45,749 nt of DNA. Source: Acidobacteriota bacterium. GTDB lineage: Bacteria; Acidobacteriota; Blastocatellia; Chloracidobacteriales; JADJPF01. The translations under genes were made by a program, and so were the position numbers. A model generated the notes under the pieces. That model ran no database searches and was not told where the DNA came from. It saw only the letters and a program-made list of their open reading frames with translations. This document shows, piece after piece, positions 7,212 through 14,837 of this stretch (its first letter is position 1; every line of letters starts with the position of its first letter). The DNA lies in NCBI GenBank assembly GCA_016213785.1, contig JACQZQ010000057.1, positions 1 to 45,749 of the forward strand, written 5' to 3'.

Positions 7212-9923
7212 TTAGAGAATAATTTTTTGGTGCTTTTTTAGTATTGCTAAGCCATCTTTTATTATTCTACTATGGTCAAAAGCTAAATTAGAAGGTAGGG
7301 AAGAGACTCTTATCCATTCTGCATCACAAGCATCATCAGCACCAGCAATAGGCAAACTACTTAATTTATCGGGTAGATGTAATGCAAAAACTGTTGATCT
7401 GCTCCAGGCTTGAGGTGTGTCTCTAGGGTCACGTCCTTCACCCTCATAGCTACCAACAAAAATTAACTCAGACTCAAAATTCCTTAAATCTAAACTAGTT
7501 TCTTCAAGTAGCTCGCGAATACAAGCTTCGCGAGCCGTTTCTTTATCTGCTTGCCAATATGTACCGCGAGGTGCATCTGTGTGCTGAAACCCTCCAGGTA
7601 GTGCTAGTTTACTAGCTTCAGCCAAAGAATCATGTTCTCGCCGAATTAGTAGTATTTCTAGCTCTTTAGTTTTTGGATTATTACGGGTTAAAACAATATC
7701 TACTGTGGGATTTGCTCCTAAATGCCAGTAAGGCTCATTTGTTGAATTCCACGCTCTACTGTGTTGGAGTAGTTCTAAAACCTTTTTGGCACTAGTAAAA
7801 GTTTGATTTGGGTGTTGTTTAGCGTGTAAAGTGCTTGCGCCCTCAGGCCCGTCCATAAGTAAATAATTTAGCCTTAAATTGTCAGCAACTTGAATTTCAT
7901 CACTAACAATATTTCCTCCTCCAATAAATAAACATAATCCATTATATTCTTTTACTAGCTGATATAGACCTGCGGCTTTATCATAAAGATCTTCTCCCAC
8001 TAAACAAGTATAAGAAACGCTTTCTCTTTCTAGCCATAGCGGTGGAGTATCATTTACAAGTGTCGCTAAAACCTTGAGTTTAAGCATTATAGCTCTTTTT
8101 TGAACAACATTTGCAATTCCAAAACTTGTACCTCCAGTAATAATAACTACTTCATTTATATTAAGCTTAGGCAATAGTTCATCTAAAAATAAATATATTT
8201 TTTCTTTTTGCTCAAAAGAAATTTTTTCCCAACTTTTATACCAAGCCCCTGAAAATGAGATAACTTGTTTTCCTTTTAGTAAGTTATTTACTTCTTCTCT
8301 ATTAAGTAAAGGGATATTTATTTCTTTTAGCCTATCTAATAGGGCTTGATTACGTTTTTCCCTTTTAGCTTGCTTACGTGCTAATACTTCAGGAGTATAA
8401 TATTTATGTTCTAAGTCTTCAGAAACAATAAAATTTAAAGGTTTTTGTTTATCAAAAATTTCTCGACTCGCTAAATAATTTAATTCTGTTTTAGAAATTG
8501 CTTCAAAATCTTGCTTAGTTATTCCGCTAAGTAGCGCTGCTTGAGCTTCTATTTTTGTCGATGTTTGATAAATCCCATAACCATCTGTTCCTAAAACTAC
8601 TTGAACTCCTTTGTCTAAATAACGCTTTAACGGGACTTCTTGAGAGGTTTGAATATTATTTAAGGCTAAATTGGAGTTTAAGTTAAATTCTACAATTACT
8701 TTTGCTTTTTTAAGCTTTTCTAATGTTTCATCATCAACCCCAAATAGACCATGCCCTATCCTTATCTGAATCTGATAAGATTTAAGTATTTCTAAGACAG
8801 CACGGATATTTTCAGGATGAGCAGGATTTTCACCTGCATGGACACGAATCACAAAGCCAGGATAGCTTTTATCAGCCCAAGAAGCGACTTCTTGAAGTTG
8901 GCGAGTAAAAGCATAAGTTGAGTTGGTTTCATGGCCTAGAAAATCTACTCCTGCTATATAACGGCTTGCTGTTACTTGCTTAAGTTTTTCAATATAATCG
9001 AGATCCCATTCTAAATCATCGCTACGACCAATTGCTGATAGAAACCGAATTGTTAAGCCTGTTTCTAGTTCTATTTTAGGAATTTCACTCTCTATTAAGT
9101 TTAAGTAATTAGCATAAACACTATTAGCAAAAGAAAGCTCTATATATTTAGCTCCCATTGCTTTGTAATCCATCGCAATTTGACGACAAAGGGCAGTAAA
9201 GCAGTTGATATTTTTAGTAATAGGTGAGCGAAGCCGATAAATCTTTTCCATTCCAACAAATGGCACTCGTCTATCAAGAGGAATACAAAGGCTTTGTTCT
9301 AGAATTTTTTTTAGCTCTAAGGAAAGACTTGATAATGGAACAAGAGTATTTTCTTGAAAACGAATTCCTGCTAATTCTAGTATTTCACTTGGATAAGAGA
9401 CGTTATTTTCTATTCCAATTTGAATTAAATTTTTAGCTGAAACACAGCCAGCAAAATGAGTATGAAGATCTGTTAAGAGTAAGGGTAAACCTTCTAATAA
9501 ACCTTCTAAATTAGTTTCTGTAATTGGATGAGGGAAACCATTTTGTGCTAAAAACCTTGTCTCAAAAGGCGACAAAGTATAGTTAGACTCTAAGACCAGC
9601 CTATCATTAATTATTTTAACAGTAGCAAGTCTAATTAACTCATATTTACCTAACACAATTTCTATTATGCTATTGGCTGAATTGGCTAAATTAGCTAAAT
9701 TAGCTAATTTAGCTAAATCTAAAATTATTTGGTCTTCTATATTAGAAAAATAATAATCTTGGGCAAGTAGCTTAAAAAACAAATTATGTTTAAGAGCGTT
9801 ATGTAGCGTCGAACGGCGATCAGACAAAGAATGAGACAATTTAGCTATTAAAGAGTTTTGTTCTAAGGAAAATAATAAATAGTGCTGTGAGTTTTTATCT
9901 AAAGGCACTGTTATGTTTTTCAT
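7212..9923 (-). CDS. Adenosine deaminase-SLOG-Nudix fusion protein
   Basis: The 903-residue protein appears to join three nucleotide-handling domains. Residues about 145-480 are adenosine-deaminase-like: metal ligands LHTH (153-156), HAGE (362-365), RIGHG (388-392) and GTDG (445-448). The residue after the metal-binding Asp446 is Gly rather than the Asp seen in classical enzymes (TDDP). Residues about 552-715 look like a Rossmann SLOG/LOG nucleotide-binding domain, with FSGAW, ITGGTSFG (595-602) and FIGGGN (666-671). Residues about 735-900 are a Nudix hydrolase with LPGGF, then an extended loop and the box E795...RELLEE (803-808). The first 145 residues are unassigned and include LAN repeats (73-85). 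The gene starts 8 nt after the stop of the upstream repeat membrane protein, so they are probably co-transcribed after ymdB. Degradation or sensing of an adenine dinucleotide or ADP-ribose-type compound is inference. Confidence 0.75.
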   Translation of the reverse strand: MKNITVPLDKNSQHYLLFSLEQNSLIAKLSHSLSDRRSTLHNALKHNLFFKLLAQDYYFSNIEDQIILDLAKLANLANLANSANSIIEIVLGKYELIRLATVKIINDRLVLESNYTLSPFETRFLAQNGFPHPITETNLEGLLEGLPLLLTDLHTHFAGCVSAKNLIQIGIENNVSYPSEILELAGIRFQENTLVPLSSLSLELKKILEQSLCIPLDRRVPFVGMEKIYRLRSPITKNINCFTALCRQIAMDYKAMGAKYIELSFANSVYANYLNLIESEIPKIELETGLTIRFLSAIGRSDDLEWDLDYIEKLKQVTASRYIAGVDFLGHETNSTYAFTRQLQEVASWADKSYPGFVIRVHAGENPAHPENIRAVLEILKSYQIQIRIGHGLFGVDDETLEKLKKAKVIVEFNLNSNLALNNIQTSQEVPLKRYLDKGVQVVLGTDGYGIYQTSTKIEAQAALLSGITKQDFEAISKTELNYLASREIFDKQKPLNFIVSEDLEHKYYTPEVLARKQAKREKRNQALLDRLKEINIPLLNREEVNNLLKGKQVISFSGAWYKSWEKISFEQKEKIYLFLDELLPKLNINEVVIITGGTSFGIANVVQKRAIMLKLKVLATLVNDTPPLWLERESVSYTCLVGEDLYDKAAGLYQLVKEYNGLCLFIGGGNIVSDEIQVADNLRLNYLLMDGPEGASTLHAKQHPNQTFTSAKKVLELLQHSRAWNSTNEPYWHLGANPTVDIVLTRNNPKTKELEILLIRREHDSLAEASKLALPGGFQHTDAPRGTYWQADKETAREACIRELLEETSLDLRNFESELIFVGSYEGEGRDPRDTPQAWSRSTVFALHLPDKLSSLPIAGADDACDAEWIRVSSLPSNLAFDHSRIIKDGLAILKKHQKIIL
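9671..9718. repeat. In-frame 9-base repeats coding LAN/LAK units
   Basis: Degenerate tandem units related to GCTAAATTA lie inside the 5' part of the ADA-SLOG-Nudix gene. They encode residues 69-85, rich in Leu-Ala-Asn. The unit length keeps frame, so copy-number change would not break the gene. Confidence 0.6.
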
Positions 9924-9931
9924 AAAGAATT

Positions 9932-10888
9932 CTATTTGTTTAAGGAATCTATATGCTTTTCTGCCATCTCACCAATATAAGGTAATTTCCATTGTTCACC
10001 CTTATAAGCTCTATACATTGCCATTAACCAAGCACCAAAAAGAAATAGAAATACTAGGTTAGAAAATACAGTAAAGAGTTTTAGGAATATTGGTAGGCCA
10101 ATAATTGCAAAAAATGCACTAAAGGCAAAATAGACTATATGACTAGCAAGATAAAACACAAACCATGCAGCAGAAAAAAAGATTGATTGCATAGCATGAA
10201 AACGCACCAGACGATTTTCTTTTTCTGTAGTAAAGAGAAAATAAAGCCCTGAAACAAAAAATAATAAATAGCATAGAGGTGAGGCTAGAGTAGGCTCAAA
10301 ATTGACCTTTAATTGATTTAAGTCAATACCTTGTCGTATAGGTTGTTGATTTGCATCATATTGCTGATAGCCTTGTTGGTTAGGATCATAGTATTGTTGA
10401 TTAGGGTTATAAGCCTGTTGATTAGGGTCATAATACTGCTGATTTTGTTGATAGCCTTGTTGGTTAGGGTCATAGTATTGTTGATTAGGGTTATAAGCCT
10501 GTTGGTTAGGGTCATAGTACTGTTGATTAGGGTTATAAGTCTGTTGGTTAGGGTCATAATATTGTTGTGGTTGGCTGTAGGGTTGATTAGGGTCATAGTA
10601 TTGTTGATTAGGAGGGTAGTATTGTTGTGGAGGTTGTTGAAAGGATTGATTGTAGGGCTGTTGATGATGATGTTGTTGAAAGGGTTGTTGATGTTGTTGA
10701 TGTTGTTGAGGGGCTAGGTTTGGAGGATGGTTCATAGGCTGTGTAGGCATTTCATTAGTTTGATAAGGGTTATAAGGCACATTATTATATTGGGGGTTTG
10801 TTTGAGGAGATTTTGTTGAATTAGGAGGTTGTGTGGATTGTGGATTAGGTTGTTTAGGATCTTGTTGATTTGGCGGTTGATTAGCCAT
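9932..10888 (-). CDS. DUF4870/Tic20-like membrane protein with YYDPNQQ repeats
   Basis: The 318-residue protein has two parts. Residues 1-185 are low-complexity, rich in Pro, Gln, Asn and Tyr. They include at least five units close to 14 residues long with the core QQYYDPNQQ. Residues about 200-318 form a membrane domain with segments near 203-220, 235-258 and 275-293. Its RLVRFHAMQSIFFS and YRAYKGEQWKLPYIGE patterns match DUF4870/Tic20-like proteins. There is no signal peptide, so the repeat tail is probably cytoplasmic and could act as an interaction or condensate-forming tether. An AGGAGG ribosome site precedes the ATG. It sits between ymdB (23 nt upstream) and the ADA-SLOG-Nudix gene (8 nt downstream). 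The function is unknown. Confidence 0.75.
   Translation of the reverse strand: MANQPPNQQDPKQPNPQSTQPPNSTKSPQTNPQYNNVPYNPYQTNEMPTQPMNHPPNLAPQQHQQHQQPFQQHHHQQPYNQSFQQPPQQYYPPNQQYYDPNQPYSQPQQYYDPNQQTYNPNQQYYDPNQQAYNPNQQYYDPNQQGYQQNQQYYDPNQQAYNPNQQYYDPNQQGYQQYDANQQPIRQGIDLNQLKVNFEPTLASPLCYLLFFVSGLYFLFTTEKENRLVRFHAMQSIFFSAAWFVFYLASHIVYFAFSAFFAIIGLPIFLKLFTVFSNLVFLFLFGAWLMAMYRAYKGEQWKLPYIGEMAEKHIDSLNK
10349..10633. repeat. Coding tandem repeats, unit about 42 bases
   Basis: Near-identical units of about 42 bases encode the YYDPNQQ-type 14-residue repeats (residues 86-180 of the membrane protein). Several neighbouring units differ by only one or two bases, which suggests recent duplication or recombination. 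Confidence 0.8.
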
Positions 10889-10911
10889 AAAACCTCCTAG
10901 TGAAATAAAAA

Positions 10912-11694
10912 TTAATCGTAAGGCACTCTTAACCTAACGATTGATTTAGCCTGACCTGTTTGTGAATTAATATCAATAATTACACCACATAATGAACAAT
11001 CACGCTCACCTATTTCTAGTTTACGTGAAAACCCTAGTAAAAATTTTTCTATAACAGTATTTTTATCAATTCCAATCACACTATCATAAGGCCCAGTCAT
11101 TCCTAAGTCTGTAATATAAGCTGTACCACTAGTTAGAATTCTTTCGTCTGCTGTTGGAACATGGGTATGTGTTCCTACTACAGCGCTAACTCGGCCATCT
11201 AAATACCAACCCATAGCTGCTTTTTCGCTGGTTGCTTCAGCATGGTGATCAACTAAAATTACTCTAATTTTTTTATCTAAATTGCTAAGAATTTTATCTA
11301 CTGCATGAAAAGGGCAATCATTAGGAGCCATAAAGGTACGCCCTTGTAAATTAATTACTGCAATAGGAATATCTTGGCTACTTTTTCCTGTCCAAAGGCC
11401 TGAGCCAGGCAATTCTTGAGCATAATTTGCTGGTCTTAATAAACGAGGTTGATCTTTAATATAATCAAGTATATCTCTTTTATCAAAAATATGATTACCT
11501 GAGGTCATTACATCAATACCAGCAGAAAGAAATTCTTCTGCCATATAAGGTAACATACCAAATCCACCAGCGGCATTTTCAACATTAGCAACTACAAAAT
11601 CTATTTTATAATCTCGCTTAATATTCTTAAGCTGTTCCATTACTACGGCACGTCCAACACGCCCAACAATATCACCTATCATTAATACTTTCAT
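10912..11694 (-). CDS. ymdB: YmdB-family metallophosphoesterase
   Basis: The 260-residue protein belongs to the TIGR00282/YmdB family of dinuclear metallophosphoesterases. The Bacillus subtilis member hydrolyses 2',3'-cyclic nucleotides in vitro and influences biofilm and motility decisions. Metal-binding positions are visible in order: GDIVGRVGR near the start (Asp8), NVENAAGGFG (37-46), TSGNHIFDKRDIL (Asn67), VDHHAEATSEK and GTHTHVPTADERIL. Length matches the family. It begins the downstream part of the minus-strand block, after 6S RNA, and is followed at 23 nt by the repeat membrane protein. It could share a transcript with it and with the ADA-SLOG-Nudix gene. Confidence 0.9.
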   Translation of the reverse strand: MKVLMIGDIVGRVGRAVVMEQLKNIKRDYKIDFVVANVENAAGGFGMLPYMAEEFLSAGIDVMTSGNHIFDKRDILDYIKDQPRLLRPANYAQELPGSGLWTGKSSQDIPIAVINLQGRTFMAPNDCPFHAVDKILSNLDKKIRVILVDHHAEATSEKAAMGWYLDGRVSAVVGTHTHVPTADERILTSGTAYITDLGMTGPYDSVIGIDKNTVIEKFLLGFSRKLEIGERDCSLCGVIIDINSQTGQAKSIVRLRVPYD

Positions 11695-11849
11695 TAAGTT
11701 AACGCTTTCTTTACCTTATATCTCACACTATCTTATAGTTTTAATATATTTCTATTAATAGAAGAATTTAGTATTAACCCAATAATTTATTTTTAAATGG
11801 GTTGGGTTGATACATAATAGTTAAAACCAAGGTATTAAGGTGAGTTGGG

Positions 11850-12045
11850 GTTTAGCTCTCCACTTGGCCGTGAAGCAACCTCACTTGAACCTGCCTAAAC
11901 AGGTGGGTGGCCTAGCTCCAATACAGACTATAATCCGTAACTTTGACGGATTGCTGCAATTAAGGATGCACACCAGCCTCCCAAACAAATGACGTTGGTT
12001 CAAAAATTAGTTGCCAACACTAACTTCGCAGAGAGCTTAAAACTT
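11850..12045 (-). ncRNA. ssrS: 6S RNA
   Basis: I assign this 196-nt stretch to 6S RNA, the RNA that mimics an open promoter and sequesters the housekeeping RNA polymerase. Three things support it. Its position right after zapA is the usual one. It contains GCTGGTGTGCATCC (11964-11977), which matches the conserved segment of gamma-proteobacterial 6S RNAs. Its ends can pair: GTTT and AGCTCTC near the 5' end with GAGAGCT and AAAC near the 3' end. A GGTTCAAG element near the 3' part also resembles known 6S. It has its own promoter, TTGACC-17-TATAGT. The exact ends are estimated from the promoter and the closing stem. Confidence 0.82.
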
Positions 12046-12051
12046 TGATTT

Positions 12052-12080
12052 ACTATAGCTTGCCAACTTTCTTAGGTCAA
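12052..12080 (-). promoter_or_regulatory. Sigma-70-type promoter of 6S RNA
   Basis: The -35 TTGACC (12080 to 12075) and -10 TATAGT (12057 to 12052) are separated by 17 nt on the minus strand. Transcription should start near 12045. The -35 lies in a small palindrome (12076-12090, GTCAA and TTGAC arms) that offers a second -35-like copy. Confidence 0.7.
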
Positions 12081-12120
12081 GCTTATTGACGGGAATCTTG
12101 GTGAGCCTAGAGAAAACTAT

Positions 12121-12423
12121 TTATTTAGCTTTTTTTAATAAACTATCTAAAAGTTGGGAAAACTCTGTGCTACGTTCATTTATTGTATTATCAATTTGCT
12201 CGATTTTGCGGCGCATTTTATAAAGTTCATCTGCAATATTAAGTGCTGCTAAAATTGCAACTCTTAGTGAATCAGCTGTCATTGTTCCAGCCGCTACTTC
12301 TTTCATTCTAAGGTCTACGTAAGCAGCTAACTGTTCAATATATTCTGTATCACCTTCACCTCTAATATAGTAGGTCTGGTTGTAAATTTTTACTTCGACC
12401 ACTTGTGTAGGGTTTGGTTCCAT
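12121..12423 (-). CDS. zapA: Cell division protein ZapA
   Basis: This is a 100-residue ZapA, which binds and bundles FtsZ at the division ring. The N-terminal half (VEVKIYNQTYYIRGEGDTEY) is the ZapA globular head. The conserved segment SLRVAILAALNIADELYK leads into a C-terminal coiled coil. The length is normal. It lies 28 nt after the ZapB-like gene and is followed by 6S RNA, the widespread zapA-ssrS order. The ATG start has an AAAGGCGAG ribosome site. Confidence 0.9.
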   Translation of the reverse strand: MEPNPTQVVEVKIYNQTYYIRGEGDTEYIEQLAAYVDLRMKEVAAGTMTADSLRVAILAALNIADELYKMRRKIEQIDNTINERSTEFSQLLDSLLKKAK

Positions 12424-12451
12424 AAAGCTCGCCTTTTGTTAGCTTTGCTGG

Positions 12452-12730
12452 TTATTCTATGGATTCGCTTATGTCTGAATCAATAAATGCTATGGCTTCT
12501 AACATACTTTCTATTTTTGCTCTAATTTCTTGACGTTCAATATCTAATTTTTGTATTTGTTCTGTTAAAATGCTGTTTTCGCTTGAAAGACCAGCTATTT
12601 GCTCTTTTAGCTTATTATTTTCTTGTTGTAATGCTTCAGATTGCTGCATTAGAGTCTTACAAAGCTCAATGGTTCGATAAAGCTTATCTTCTAAATGTGA
12701 GAATTTTTCTAGCCCTGGTAAATTTGTCAC
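12452..12730 (-). CDS. zapB: ZapB-like coiled-coil cell division protein
   Basis: The 92-residue protein is almost entirely coiled coil from about residue 8 to 75, with regular Leu/Ile heptads (LMQQSEALQQENNKLKEQI). Small coiled-coil proteins before zapA are usually annotated ZapB, a Z-ring stabiliser. The symbol rests on size, heptads and position rather than a strict motif. The start is a GTG with GAGG about 10 nt upstream. It is 38 nt after pheT and 28 nt before zapA, in one transcript. Confidence 0.65.
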   Translation of the reverse strand: MTNLPGLEKFSHLEDKLYRTIELCKTLMQQSEALQQENNKLKEQIAGLSSENSILTEQIQKLDIERQEIRAKIESMLEAIAFIDSDISESIE

Positions 12731-12768
12731 AAGCGAATTACCTCATTTCCCACAAAATATCCATTAAT

Positions 12769-14817
12769 TTAACGACGTAATTGAGCGTTAAATGTTGACA
12801 CTAAAAGCGCAATAATTTTCTCATCTAACTCATTAATTTGTTGATCTGTCATAGACTCTAAGTTTGGTTGATAACGTAAACTTATTGATAGGGAACGATG
12901 ACTTGCAGGAAGGTTTTTTCCTGCATAAATATCAAAGAGTTTAATGTTTACAAGCTCTTTAATTCCTAAACCTATTATGGCTTTTTGTATTTCTTCATAG
13001 CTGACTTTTTCAGGTAATAAGAAAGAAATATCCCGATTAACAGCCTGGAGTTTAGGGAGCGGTGTATATTTTACCTCTGAATTTGGTAAAGACAAAAGCA
13101 AATCTATAGCAAGTTCTGCAACAAATATTTGTTGCTTAAACTTAAACTCATCTCTTAGAGAAGGGCTAAGCTGTCCAAAATGCCCAAGAGTTTTTTCTCC
13201 TACTTTTATTTGTGCTGCTTGCCCAGAATGTAAGTAAGTGGCATTAGAACGCTCTATTTTATAGTCTTTTAAGCCACAGTTTTCTACTAGAGCCTCAACA
13301 GTCCCTTTTATATCATAAAAATCAACCATATCTTGTTGATGCTGCCAATCGCTTTCATTACGTTGTCCTGTTATTGCAAAAGCGATTTGCTCATATTCAG
13401 AAGGGCGTTCTACTCCTTGCTGAAAGCATTTACCTACTTCAAATAACTTAATATTTCTATTACCAAAATTAAAATTACGAGTAAGAGACTCAATTAGTCC
13501 TGGTAATAAAGAAGTACGCATTTGAGGGCGTTCTTCATCTATTGAGTTTTTAAGCATTACTACGCCTGTTTCTTTTGAGCGGAAATGTGCGTCAAGCTCA
13601 GCCCTTACCCAGCTAAAAGAAATAGTCTCACCATAACCTAAACCAATTAGAGTATCACGCATTTGACGGCGGCGTTCTTCACCAGGAAGATAAGACCCTG
13701 CACCATTCCAAGTTGGAAGTGTAAGAGGAATTTGATCATAACCAATATGACGAGCAATTTCTTCTACTAAATCCTCTTCAATATTAATATCACCTCGAAA
13801 ACTTGGTGCAACTAGTCTCCAATGTTTACCAGCTACTAAGGTAGTTACTTGAAATCCCAAATCATTAAGTAGTATTTCTATTTTGCTGGGTTCAACTTCT
13901 AGGCCGGTTAAAGCTGCAATTCTTGGGTAATGTAGCTCAATAATTTTTGGTGAAATAACTTGAGGATAAGCATCAATTACATTTTTAAGGAGTGTTCCTC
14001 CAGCAATTTCACAAACTAGCTGAGCACATCTATTAATTGCTCTTACACAGCCATCATAGTCGGCTCCTCTTTCAAAACGATAAGAGGCTTCAGTTTTCAT
14101 ATCTAAAACGCGAGCAGTTCGGCGAACTGATGAAGGAGCAAAATAAGCGCATTCTAAGAGTACATCAGTGGTTTCTAAAGAGATTTCGCTATATTCTCCA
14201 CCCATTATTCCACCTAATGCTGTAGGTTTTTCACCATCAGCAATTATAAGCATATCCTCTCGCAATTTTCTTTCAATGCCATCTAAAGTTTTTAGCGTTT
14301 CTCCTGCTCTAGCTGTTCTTACTACAATTCTATGGCCTGCTAATTTATTGAAATCAAAAGCATGTAGGGGCTGACCTTGTTCAAGTAGGACAAAATTAGT
14401 TATATCAGCAATATTATTAATACTTCGCTGCCCAACAGACTCTAGGCGTTTAACAAGCCATTCTGGAGATGGTGCAACTTTTACACCTTTAATTACTCTT
14501 GCTGTATAACGTGGGCAAAGTTCTGGATTAAGAATCTCTACTGAGGTTACATTAGATGTAAGTTCGCTACCTTCTGCTAAATCAACTTTGGGTAAACGCG
14601 CTTTAACTCCTGAAATAGCTGCAAGCTCTCTTGCCATACCATAATGGGAAAGCGAGTCTGAACGATTGGAAGTAATATCAAACTCAATTAAGTAATCATC
14701 TGTTTGATTTGTAACACTTTCGGCTGTAAGCCCAACCATAGTAAGCTTTTCAGCTACTTCTTGGGGCGAATAACTTACATCAATATAGGTTTTTAACCAG
14801 TTATAGCTAATCTTCAT
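12769..14817 (-). CDS. pheT: Phenylalanine-tRNA ligase beta subunit, lacking the tRNA-binding insert
   Basis: With PheS this forms the heterotetramer that charges tRNA-Phe. At 682 residues it is about 100 shorter than the common form. The start MKISYNWLKTYID is normal, but after MVGLTAESV (27-35) the chain goes almost directly to LIEFDITSNRSDSLS. The usual EMAP/OB-type tRNA-binding insert (roughly 40-150 in standard PheT) is therefore absent. The B3/B4 editing domain, B5 domain, catalytic-like core and C-terminal ferredoxin-like anticodon-binding domain (LQAVNRDISFLLPE) are all present. It starts 20 nt after pheS. I believe this short form occurs in Acidobacteriota, which supports that placement, but I cannot confirm it here. 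Confidence 0.93.
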   Translation of the reverse strand: MKISYNWLKTYIDVSYSPQEVAEKLTMVGLTAESVTNQTDDYLIEFDITSNRSDSLSHYGMARELAAISGVKARLPKVDLAEGSELTSNVTSVEILNPELCPRYTARVIKGVKVAPSPEWLVKRLESVGQRSINNIADITNFVLLEQGQPLHAFDFNKLAGHRIVVRTARAGETLKTLDGIERKLREDMLIIADGEKPTALGGIMGGEYSEISLETTDVLLECAYFAPSSVRRTARVLDMKTEASYRFERGADYDGCVRAINRCAQLVCEIAGGTLLKNVIDAYPQVISPKIIELHYPRIAALTGLEVEPSKIEILLNDLGFQVTTLVAGKHWRLVAPSFRGDINIEEDLVEEIARHIGYDQIPLTLPTWNGAGSYLPGEERRRQMRDTLIGLGYGETISFSWVRAELDAHFRSKETGVVMLKNSIDEERPQMRTSLLPGLIESLTRNFNFGNRNIKLFEVGKCFQQGVERPSEYEQIAFAITGQRNESDWQHQQDMVDFYDIKGTVEALVENCGLKDYKIERSNATYLHSGQAAQIKVGEKTLGHFGQLSPSLRDEFKFKQQIFVAELAIDLLLSLPNSEVKYTPLPKLQAVNRDISFLLPEKVSYEEIQKAIIGLGIKELVNIKLFDIYAGKNLPASHRSLSISLRYQPNLESMTDQQINELDEKIIALLVSTFNAQLRR

Positions 14818-14837
14818 AAAAATTGTAACAAGTTGGT

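Noticed and set aside
10331-10717. Hydrophobic open frame opposite the YYDPNQQ repeats
   Set aside because: Its Leu/Val/Ile repetition is just the complement of the repeat codons; the opposite frame has a known domain and a good ribosome site.
11850-12045. SRP RNA, RNase P RNA or tmRNA as the identity of the non-coding RNA
   Set aside because: None of their conserved core sequences is present, and length, end pairing and position after zapA fit 6S RNA.
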